19,896 nucleotides of DNA, taken from positions 1 to 19,896 of the forward strand of contig NZ_JNXE01000069.1 in assembly GCF_000716605.1 (NCBI RefSeq), read 5' to 3'. This stretch comes from Streptomyces sp. NRRL F-525 (GTDB taxonomy: Bacteria; Actinomycetota; Actinomycetes; Streptomycetales; Streptomycetaceae). The notes beneath the pieces were generated by a model that saw only the letters and a program-made list of their open reading frames with translations, was not told where the DNA came from and did no database searches. Positions 14,238 through 19,896 of the stretch are shown one piece after another. The translations under genes and the position numbers were made by a program. Numbering within the stretch: position 1 is the first letter of the stretch; every line of letters starts with the position of its first letter.

Positions 14238-16046
14238 ATGAGTAGGGGCGGACGCCACGTATACGCCGCGCTCTCCGTGCTCGCGGCCGGGGCTCTTGTG
14301 CTCACCGGTTGCAGCAAGGGCGGCAGCGACGCGAGCGACAACAACAAGCAGGACAAGGAGAACGCGGCAAGACAGCAGAAGTCGATCAAGTTCGGCGACA
14401 CCGCGGACTCCACCGGACCGGCCGCGGCCGTACCGGGCGCCAAGTCGGGCGGCACGATGGAGGTGCTCCAGCGTGACAGCTACGCCCACCTCGACCCGGC
14501 CCAGATATACGTCTCGGACGAGGGCTCGCTCGCGACCCTGATCCACCGGGGTCTCACGGGCTACAAGACCACGACCAACGACGGCAAGGGCCACGAGGTC
14601 GTCGGCGACCTCGCCACCGACTCCGGTACCACCACGGACGGCGGCAAGACCTGGAAGTACACGCTCAAGGACGGCATCAAGTTCGCCGACGGCACGCCGA
14701 TCACGTCCGCGGACTTCCGCCAGACCTTCGAGCGGCTCTTCGCGCCCTTCATCAACCAGGGCCCGTCCTACCTCCAGCAGTGGCTGGCCAACACCTCCGG
14801 CGCCGACTACCGCAAGCTGCTGCCGGACGGCCCGTACAAGGGCAAGCACCTGCCGAGCAGTGTCCTGGAGACGCCGGACGCGAAGACCATCATCTTCCAC
14901 TTCAAGGCGCCGCACTCGGACCTGCCGTACGCGCTCGCCATGGCGGGCTACGCCGTCGTCTCCGCCAAGGGTGACACCCAGGCGAAGTACGACAAGTCGC
15001 CGGTGACGAGCGGCCCGTACAAGATCCAGTCGTTCAAGTCCGGCAAGTCGATGGTGCTCGTGAAGAACACCAACTGGGACCCGAAGACGGACCCGATCCG
15101 CCACCAGTACGTGGACCAGTTCAACTTCACGTTCAACCAGCAGTTCGAGACGTCGACGAAGGCGCTCCTCGCGGACAGCGGCGCGGACCAGACCGGCATC
15201 AGCTTCAACAACCAGGTCGACGCGGGCAACCTGTCCAGCGTCCTCAAGGACCCGAAGCTGAAGTCCCGCACGGTCTCCGGCTACCAGCCGTACGTGGGAC
15301 AGATGAACATCAACAACAGCCACGCGGCCATGAAGGACAAGACGGTGCGCGAGGCCATCGCCTACGCGCTGCCCATCACGCCGTTCCTCCGTGCCTTCGG
15401 CGGCACCGACGCGATGGAGGTCGCCGGCGGCACCATCAGCCCGACCGTCTCCGGCTACAACGCCGCGTTCGACCCGTTCGGCAAGAAGAAGAAGCCGGCC
15501 GGTGACCCGGAGAAGGCCAAGGCGCTGCTGAAGAAGGCCGGCAAGCTCGGCATGAAGCTGACCTTCGGCTACACCAACACCCCCGAGGGCCAGCAGTACT
15601 CCACCGCCATGGCGGCGGGCCTGAAGAAGGCCGGCTTCAACGTCCAGCGCCAGGAGATCCCGGCCGAGACCTACTACGACCAGGTCAGCAAGCTGGACAA
15701 CAACTACGACATCTTCCACACCGCGTGGGGCGCCGACTGGCCGTCCGCCTCGACCGTCGTCCCGCCGCTCTACGACGGACGCGGCATCGCCGACGGTGCG
15801 CAGAACTACTCGCAGGTCAACGACCCCAAGGTGAACGCCGACATCGACGCGGCGAACAAGATCACCGACCCGGTCAAGGCCGCGGCCGCCTGGGAGAAGA
15901 TCGACGAGTACCTCGTGAAGGACCTCGTCGCCTTCGTCCCGACCGCGTACTACAAGCAGACCCAGATCGCCGGTTCCAAGGTCGGCGGCCTCGTCTACGA
16001 CGACGTCATCGGCGGCGTCGACCCGCGTCGCCTGTTCGTCAAGTAA
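14238..16046 (+). CDS. bldKB: Oligopeptide-binding lipoprotein (BldKB-like)
   Basis: This cell-surface lipoprotein captures peptides for the permease pair. The signal peptide has an Arg/His-rich start, a hydrophobic core and the lipobox LVLTGC (Cys 25 from the ATG). A Ser/Asp/Asn/Lys-rich tether follows (26-50), then an SBP_bac_5 domain. Family landmarks are LATDSGTTTDGGKTWKYTL, the LKDGIKFADGTPITSADF signature (144-161 from the upstream GTG), SGPYKIQSF, VREAIAYALP and a C-terminal YDIFHTAWGADWP. At 602 aa it is close to family size. Start ambiguity: GTG 14235 and ATG 14238 are adjacent and in frame, behind ggtgga (14223-14228); the ATG is preferred. In S. coelicolor the BldK importer takes up an extracellular peptide signal needed for aerial hyphae; the same role here is inference. 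Confidence 0.92.
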   Translation: MSRGGRHVYAALSVLAAGALVLTGCSKGGSDASDNNKQDKENAARQQKSIKFGDTADSTGPAAAVPGAKSGGTMEVLQRDSYAHLDPAQIYVSDEGSLATLIHRGLTGYKTTTNDGKGHEVVGDLATDSGTTTDGGKTWKYTLKDGIKFADGTPITSADFRQTFERLFAPFINQGPSYLQQWLANTSGADYRKLLPDGPYKGKHLPSSVLETPDAKTIIFHFKAPHSDLPYALAMAGYAVVSAKGDTQAKYDKSPVTSGPYKIQSFKSGKSMVLVKNTNWDPKTDPIRHQYVDQFNFTFNQQFETSTKALLADSGADQTGISFNNQVDAGNLSSVLKDPKLKSRTVSGYQPYVGQMNINNSHAAMKDKTVREAIAYALPITPFLRAFGGTDAMEVAGGTISPTVSGYNAAFDPFGKKKKPAGDPEKAKALLKKAGKLGMKLTFGYTNTPEGQQYSTAMAAGLKKAGFNVQRQEIPAETYYDQVSKLDNNYDIFHTAWGADWPSASTVVPPLYDGRGIADGAQNYSQVNDPKVNADIDAANKITDPVKAAAAWEKIDEYLVKDLVAFVPTAYYKQTQIAGSKVGGLVYDDVIGGVDPRRLFVK

Positions 16047-16053
16047 CCGCCGT

Positions 16054-16111
16054 CCGTCCGGCACCCGGTGCTCCCGCCCCGCTCCGGGGCGACGCACCGG
16101 GTGCCGGGCGG
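16054..16111 (+). promoter_or_regulatory. Very stable intercistronic hairpin between bldKB and bldKC
   Basis: Left arm ccgtccggcacccggtgc (16054-16071) pairs with gcaccgggtgccgggcgg (16094-16111): 17 Watson-Crick pairs plus one G-U. After a small internal loop, an upper stem cgccccg (16075-16081) pairs with cggggcg (16085-16091) over a 3-nt loop. It begins 7 nt after the binding-protein stop and has no T-run. It likely stabilises the upstream mRNA 3' end and/or attenuates read-through, raising binding protein over permease and ATPases. Confidence 0.85.
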
Positions 16112-16140
16112 CCCGCCGACGTCAGAGAGCTGCCCCTGTC

Positions 16141-17121
16141 ATGCTGCGCTTCCTCGTCCGCCGGTTCCTCGGCGCCGTCGTCATCCTCTTCCTGCTGAGC
16201 ATCGTCACGTTCCTGCTGTTCTTCGGGATGCCACGCGACCCGGGCCTGCTGATGTGCGGCAAGACCTGCAACCCGACCAGCCTCGCGAACATCCACCACG
16301 TGCTCGGCCTCGACAAGCCGATCAGCACGCAGTACGGGATCTTCCTGAAGAACCTCGTCATGGGCAGCAGCGGCTTCGCCCAAGGCCCCTGCCCCGCCCC
16401 GTGCTTCGGGTACTCGTACCACACCAACGACCTCGTCTGGGCCACGCTCATCGACCGGCTGCCCACCACGGTCTCGCTCACCCTCGGCGGCGCCTTCTTC
16501 TTCCTGCTCATCGGTCTCGGCACCGGCCTGCTCGCCGCCTGGAAGCGCGGCACGATCATCGACAAGACGGCCACGGCCGGAGCGATGGTTCTCAGCTCGA
16601 TGCAGATCTACTTCCTGGGCCCGCTGGCACTGGCGCTGCTGGTCTATCAGACCCACATCTTCGACAAGCCGGCGTACAACAACTTCACCGCGAACCCGGT
16701 CAGTTGGTTCACTGGGCTGATCATCCCCTGGGTGGTGCTGTCCACGATCTTCGCGGCGCAGTACACCCGTATGGCGCGCTCCGCGATGATCGAACAGCTC
16801 CAGGAGGAACACGTCCGTACGGCCAAGGCGAAGGGCATGTCCCGCAGATACGTCTTCTTCCGCTACGCCTGGCGCGGTTCGCTGATCCCCATCGTCACCA
16901 TCTTCGGCATCGACCTGGGCGCACTGCTCGGGGGCGCCATCATCACCGAGTACACCTTCAGCCTGCCGGGCCTCGGCAACCTCGCGGTCCAGGCCGTGTT
17001 CTACAGCGACCTGCCGCTGCTGCTGGGCGTGATGCTGTTCTCCGCCACCATGATCCTTCTCTTCAACATCATCGTCGACGCCTGCTACGCCTTCATCGAC
17101 CCGCGCGTGCGGCTGGCCTAG
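16141..17121 (+). CDS. bldKC: Oligopeptide ABC transporter permease (OppB-like; BldKC-like)
   Basis: This 326-aa permease is the partner of the 13078 permease. The N-terminus [20 protein letters not shown] is the standard OppB/DppB first helix. An extracytoplasmic region (about 30-98) follows, then five helices. The coupling loop [20 protein letters not shown] (222-241) ends at SLIP (247-250), and the C-terminus is the canonical AFIDPRVRL. The extracytoplasmic loop carries two CxxxC pairs, C39/C43 and C84/C88, which are unusual for this family and may form disulfides. The ATG at 16141 has a poor ribosome binding site (agag, 16125-16128) and sits 29 nt after the large hairpin, consistent with reduced expression relative to the binding protein. 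The TAG stop overlaps the next gene's Shine-Dalgarno. Confidence 0.93.
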   Translation: MLRFLVRRFLGAVVILFLLSIVTFLLFFGMPRDPGLLMCGKTCNPTSLANIHHVLGLDKPISTQYGIFLKNLVMGSSGFAQGPCPAPCFGYSYHTNDLVWATLIDRLPTTVSLTLGGAFFFLLIGLGTGLLAAWKRGTIIDKTATAGAMVLSSMQIYFLGPLALALLVYQTHIFDKPAYNNFTANPVSWFTGLIIPWVVLSTIFAAQYTRMARSAMIEQLQEEHVRTAKAKGMSRRYVFFRYAWRGSLIPIVTIFGIDLGALLGGAIITEYTFSLPGLGNLAVQAVFYSDLPLLLGVMLFSATMILLFNIIVDACYAFIDPRVRLA

Positions 17122-17129
17122 GAGCACTC

Positions 17130-18191
17130 GTGACCACATTGACCAAGGAAGCCGGAGCTCCCTCGCCGGCCGACGCGGGTGCCTTTCTCTCGGTGCGGGA
17201 CCTGCACGTCAGCTTCAAGACCGAGGACGGCGTCGTCCGTGCCGTCGACGGTCTCTCCTTCGACGTCGCGCGCGGCAAGACGCTGGGCATCGTGGGGGAG
17301 TCGGGCTCCGGCAAGTCCGTCACCAACCTGACGATCCTCGGCCTGCACAACCCGATGTTCACCACCGTCGAGGGCGAAATCCTCCTGGACGGCCAGGAGT
17401 TGACCACGGCCCGCGAGTCCGAGATGGAGAAGCTGCGCGGCAACAAGGTCGCCATGATCTTCCAGGACCCGCTGACCGCGCTCTCCCCGTACTACACGGT
17501 GGGCCGCCAGATCGCCGAGCCGTACATGAAGCACCTGGGCGCCTCGAAGAAGGCCGCCTGGGCGCGCGCGGTGGAGATGCTCGGCAAGGTCGGCATCCCC
17601 AACCCGAAGGAACGGGCGAAGGACTACCCGCACCAGTTCTCCGGCGGTATGCGCCAGCGCGCGATGATCGCCATGGCACTGGTCTGCGACCCCGACCTGC
17701 TGATCGCCGACGAGCCGACCACGGCCCTCGACGTCACGGTCCAGGCCCAGATCCTCGACCTCCTGAAGGACCTCCAGCAGGAGTTCGGCTCCGGGATCGT
17801 CTTCATCACGCACGACCTCGGCGTGATCGCCGACATGGCCGACGACATCATGGTGATGTACGCGGGCAACGCGGTGGAACGCGGCTCGACGAACGAGGTC
17901 CTGCGCTCACCCCAACACCCCTACACCTGGGGCCTGTTGAACTCCATGCCCCGCCTGGACTCGGACCTGAGCGCGCCCCTGGACCCGATCCCCGGCGCCC
18001 CGCCCTCCCTCCTGAACCCGCCCTCGGGCTGCCGCTTCCACCCCCGCTGCACCTTCCAGGACCGGGTCGGCGGCACCCGCTGTGTCACCGAACGCCCGCT
18101 GCTCGCCCCCGACCGCGCCTCGGCCTGCCACCTCACGGCGGACCAGAAACGCAGCATCTTCATCGAAGAGATCAAGCCCCGACTGGGCTAG
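17130..18191 (+). CDS. bldKD: Oligopeptide ABC transporter ATPase (OppD-like; BldKD-like)
   Basis: This is a cytosolic ATP-hydrolysing subunit driving peptide import. In the 353-aa protein: Walker A GESGSGKS (56-63), Q-loop Q112 ([12 protein letters not shown]), signature FSGGMRQR (170-177), Walker B LLIADEP (190-196), D-loop TALD (198-201), and H-loop H228 (ITHDLG). The C-terminal oligopeptide-transporter extension has HPYTWGLL (263-270) and cysteines C301, C307, C318, C333; in relatives such cysteines can bind a [4Fe-4S] cluster. The GTG start at 17130 follows taGGAG, where the Shine-Dalgarno overlaps the upstream stop (8-nt gap). The longer open frame upstream is discarded because it runs across the permease gene and lacks family sequence. 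Confidence 0.93.
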   Translation: MTTLTKEAGAPSPADAGAFLSVRDLHVSFKTEDGVVRAVDGLSFDVARGKTLGIVGESGSGKSVTNLTILGLHNPMFTTVEGEILLDGQELTTARESEMEKLRGNKVAMIFQDPLTALSPYYTVGRQIAEPYMKHLGASKKAAWARAVEMLGKVGIPNPKERAKDYPHQFSGGMRQRAMIAMALVCDPDLLIADEPTTALDVTVQAQILDLLKDLQQEFGSGIVFITHDLGVIADMADDIMVMYAGNAVERGSTNEVLRSPQHPYTWGLLNSMPRLDSDLSAPLDPIPGAPPSLLNPPSGCRFHPRCTFQDRVGGTRCVTERPLLAPDRASACHLTADQKRSIFIEEIKPRLG

Positions 18192-18202
18192 GAGGAGACG
18201 TC

Positions 18203-19324
18203 ATGACAGAGGACCTCGTCCTGCCCGCCCCGCGCGACGCGGTACCGGAAGCCTCCGGCGACCCGTTGCTGGTGGTGGAGGGCCTGACCAAGCACTTTCC
18301 GGTGAAGGGCGGCTTCCCGATCCGGCGTACGGTCGGTGCCGTGCAGGCCGTCGACGGCATCGACCTGACCGTGCACGTGGGCGAGAGCTTCGGCCTGGTC
18401 GGTGAATCAGGCTGTGGCAAGTCCACGACGGGCCGGCTGATCACCCGCCTGCTGGAGCCGAGCGCGGGCCGGATCACCTACAGCGGCCAGGACATCACCC
18501 ACGCCTCCCGCAAACAACTGGCCCCGATCCGCTCCGAGATCCAGATGATCTTCCAGGACCCGTACTCGTCGCTGAACCCGCGGCAGACGGTCGGCAAGAT
18601 CATCTCGGGCCCCATGGAGATCAACAACATCCAGCCGGAAGGCGGCCGCGAGGCGCGCGTCCGCGAACTCCTGGAGATCGTCGGCCTCAACCCCGAGCAC
18701 TACAACCGCTTCCCGCACGAGTTCTCCGGCGGCCAACGCCAACGCATCGGCGTAGCCCGCGCGTTGGCCCTCGAACCCAAACTGATCGTCGCGGACGAAC
18801 CGGTCTCGGCCCTGGACGTCTCGATCCAGGCCCAGGTGGTGAACCTCCTCCAGGAGGTCCAGAAGGAACTCGGCATCGCGTTCCTGTTCATCGCCCACGA
18901 CCTCGCAGTCGTACGACACTTCTCGCACCGCGTGGCGGTCATGTACCTCGGCAAGATCATCGAGGTGGGCGACCGCGACTCCATCTACACCCGCCCCCGG
19001 CACCCCTACACCCACGCCCTGCTCTCCGCGGTGCCCGAGGTGAACCTCAGCGACAACGAAACGGTTGGCCGCGAACGCATCCGCCTCGCCGGCGACGTCC
19101 CCTCCCCGATCTCGCCCCCCTCCGGCTGCCGCTTCCGCACCCGCTGCTGGAAGGCCCAGGACAAGTGCGCGACCGAGGAACCACCCCTGATCCAGATCGA
19201 GGGCAACCGCCCCGCCCACCTCACGGCCTGCCACTTCCCGGAGGAGCCGACGATCGAGGCACGGGACGAAGACATCGTGCTGGACCCGGCGTTGGCCGCG
19301 CTGGAGGAGTCGCTGGAGGACTAG
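18203..19324 (+). CDS. bldKE: Oligopeptide ABC transporter ATPase (OppF-like; BldKE-like)
   Basis: This is the second ATPase of the importer, forming a heterodimer with the 17130 product. In the 373-aa protein: Walker A GESGCGKS (67-74), Q-loop Q118 (MIFQDPYSSLNPR, the OppF hallmark), signature FSGGQRQR (174-181), Walker B LIVADEP (194-200), D-loop SALD (202-205), and H-loop H232 (IAHDLA). The C-terminal extension has HPYTHALLSAVP (267-278) and cysteines C309, C315, C322, C343, again arranged like the putative iron-sulfur site of relatives. An acidic tail follows. ATG 18203 has an excellent Shine-Dalgarno (ggaggag) that abuts the upstream TAG. This is the last gene of the operon; no obvious T-tailed terminator follows. 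Confidence 0.94.
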   Translation: MTEDLVLPAPRDAVPEASGDPLLVVEGLTKHFPVKGGFPIRRTVGAVQAVDGIDLTVHVGESFGLVGESGCGKSTTGRLITRLLEPSAGRITYSGQDITHASRKQLAPIRSEIQMIFQDPYSSLNPRQTVGKIISGPMEINNIQPEGGREARVRELLEIVGLNPEHYNRFPHEFSGGQRQRIGVARALALEPKLIVADEPVSALDVSIQAQVVNLLQEVQKELGIAFLFIAHDLAVVRHFSHRVAVMYLGKIIEVGDRDSIYTRPRHPYTHALLSAVPEVNLSDNETVGRERIRLAGDVPSPISPPSGCRFRTRCWKAQDKCATEEPPLIQIEGNRPAHLTACHFPEEPTIEARDEDIVLDPALAALEESLED

Positions 19325-19412
19325 GGGTTGCTGCGACCCGGAGTTGCGAAGTGACCGTCGGGCCGCCCGCTTCTTGTCAGTGTCGGGATTGCGGGAGCCG
19401 AGTAAAGGGCGC

Positions 19413-19453
19413 TCCGCTGCGCTACGCGTCGCCTTCGGCGATTCCGCTGCGCT
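19413..19453. repeat. Direct repeat tccgctgcgct around a small hairpin
   Basis: tccgctgcgct occurs at 19413-19423 and 19443-19453. Between them is tcgccttcggcga (19429-19441), a 5-bp stem with a TTC loop. Such GC-rich repeats look like dispersed intergenic elements; the copy number elsewhere cannot be seen. Confidence 0.7.
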
Positions 19454-19458
19454 CCACC

Positions 19459-19503
19459 CGCCAGCACGCCGGGCCGGCTAAGCGGCCAACGGTGAGTGGG
19501 TGG
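19459..19503 (+). repeat. Left copy of a 45-bp inverted repeat
   Basis: It begins cgccagcacgcc, continues ggccggctaagcggccaac and ends gtgggtgg. Compared with the reverse complement of 19831-19875, 36 of 45 positions match, with mismatches clustered in two short blocks. It contains an internal dyad, ggccg-gctaag-cggcc. Confidence 0.8.
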
Positions 19504-19527
19504 GGTCGGAGGTCAAGTTGGGGGCGA

Positions 19528-19571
19528 GGTGGCGTGCTGGCGTATCGCCTGCGCGCGGGCCGGCTTAGCGG
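19528..19571. repeat. Internal partial copies of the same repeat
   Basis: ggtggcgtgctggcg at 19528-19542 is identical to 19861-19875 (same orientation). gggccggcttagcgg at 19557-19571 differs by one base from 19471-19485 (same orientation). The block thus mixes both halves of the 45-bp element in rearranged order. Confidence 0.78.
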
Positions 19572-19685
19572 CTACCTGGCCGGTGGGGACCTCCCGAACC
19601 GGTTCTGGGTGGCGGCTCGGGCGATGACCCAGGCGGCGCCCCCCGTCTGCCGATCGGTCGGCCCTTCCGGGACACCTGGTCCGCA

Positions 19686-19720
19686 GAAGTGTGACAGTCG
19701 AAGCGGAAGTGTCACACTTC
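19686..19720. promoter_or_regulatory. Perfect 11-bp inverted repeat, possible operator
   Basis: gaagtgtgaca (19686-19696) and tgtcacacttc (19710-19720) are perfect reverse complements separated by 13 bp. Lower GC than the surroundings and full symmetry fit a dimeric regulator site, but it could also fold as an RNA hairpin. The gene it might control is outside the window. Confidence 0.6.
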
Positions 19721-19758
19721 CCAGCCCCACACACCCCCGGCCCCCGGCCCCGCCCTCT

Positions 19759-19827
19759 CTGGAAGCCGGGGTCATTTCTAACCAGTTAAATCCTGCGAGG
19801 GTGGTTAGGTTTGCCCCCGGCTTCCAG
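19759..19827. repeat. Long imperfect inverted repeat with AT-rich centre
   Basis: The arms 19759-19784 and 19802-19827 (26 nt each) are reverse complements at 22 of 26 positions. They begin and end with ctggaagccgggg/ccccggcttccag and are closest to the centre at ctaacca/tggttag. The 17-nt loop is AT-rich (gttaaatcctgcgaggg). It could be a terminator, a protein-binding dyad or a mobile-element remnant. Confidence 0.75.
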
Positions 19828-19830
19828 CAA

Positions 19831-19875
19831 CCACCCACCGGGGGTTGGCCGCTGAGCCGGGGTGGCGTGCTGGCG
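19831..19875 (-). repeat. Right copy of the 45-bp inverted repeat
   Basis: The mate of 19459-19503 in opposite orientation; its terminal 15 bases ggtggcgtgctggcg also occur at 19528-19542. It starts 4 bp after the 26-nt dyad ends. No target-site duplication is evident outside the two copies. Confidence 0.8.
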
Positions 19876-19896
19876 AGACGGCAGCGCGCACGCTCG

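Larger units (their letters stand above)
19325..19896. other. Non-coding, repeat-rich right end
   Basis: No credible gene is visible: open frames here lack ribosome binding sites and family sequence. Instead the stretch is dense with direct and inverted repeats, listed separately. Any downstream gene lies beyond the window. Confidence 0.7.

Noticed and set aside
13078..19324. bldA (TTA-codon) dependence of the importer operon
   Set aside because: I scanned the coding regions by eye and found no in-frame TTA codon.
19513..19838. Minus-strand frames of 73 and 88 codons in the right-end block
   Set aside because: They run across the inverted repeats, have no recognisable start signals and no protein-like composition.

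Overview
This is high-GC DNA (well over 70% by eye) with strong G/C third-position bias, frequent GTG/TTG starts and GTGA stop/start overlaps. The gene content is that of a core chromosomal segment of a Streptomyces or very close relative. There are no tRNA or rRNA genes, no CRISPR array, and no recognisable transposase or integrase.

Layout. (1) 1-3342, plus strand: a single-pass membrane protein with an extracytoplasmic GH18-like barrel domain, preceded by low-complexity repeats and possibly continuing past the left edge. It is followed by three genes joined by 4-nt GTGA overlaps: a small membrane protein, a divergent aminoglycoside-phosphotransferase-fold protein, and a SMI1/KNR4-domain protein. 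(2) 7182-3323, minus strand: a four-gene succinate dehydrogenase operon of the actinobacterial Sdh1 type, consisting of a 96-aa helical protein, a five-helix membrane subunit, the flavoprotein and the iron-sulfur subunit. Its 3' end overlaps that of the SMI1 gene by 20 bp. (3) 7476-10331, plus strand: a large cluster-C-type ABC substrate-binding lipoprotein with two charged insertions, a hairpin, then a small lipoprotein of unknown function. (4) 10485-12392: the translational GTPase TypA/BipA, closed by a strong intrinsic terminator. (5) 12477-13077: a relatively AT-rich, long leader holding a 26-codon open frame with a perfect Shine-Dalgarno, followed by two hairpins. (6) 13078-19324: a five-gene oligopeptide ABC importer in the order permease, binding lipoprotein, permease, ATPase, ATPase. 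This is the order of bldKA-bldKE, the importer needed for aerial development in Streptomyces coelicolor. A very stable hairpin sits between the binding-protein gene and the second permease. (7) 19325-19896: non-coding DNA full of nested inverted repeats.

How it works together: the sdh operon feeds electrons from succinate into the menaquinone pool. The bldK-like operon captures extracellular peptides (14238 gene), moves them through a two-permease channel and powers this with two different ATPases. The free-standing binding protein at 7476 has no permease of its own here and may share the nearby transporter; that is inference.

Most worth a second look are the mini-ORF/hairpin leader upstream of the bldK-like operon, the intercistronic hairpin at 16054-16111, the Cys/His cluster in the Sdh membrane subunit, the GTGA-coupled trio with an altered kinase loop, and the repeat block at the right end.
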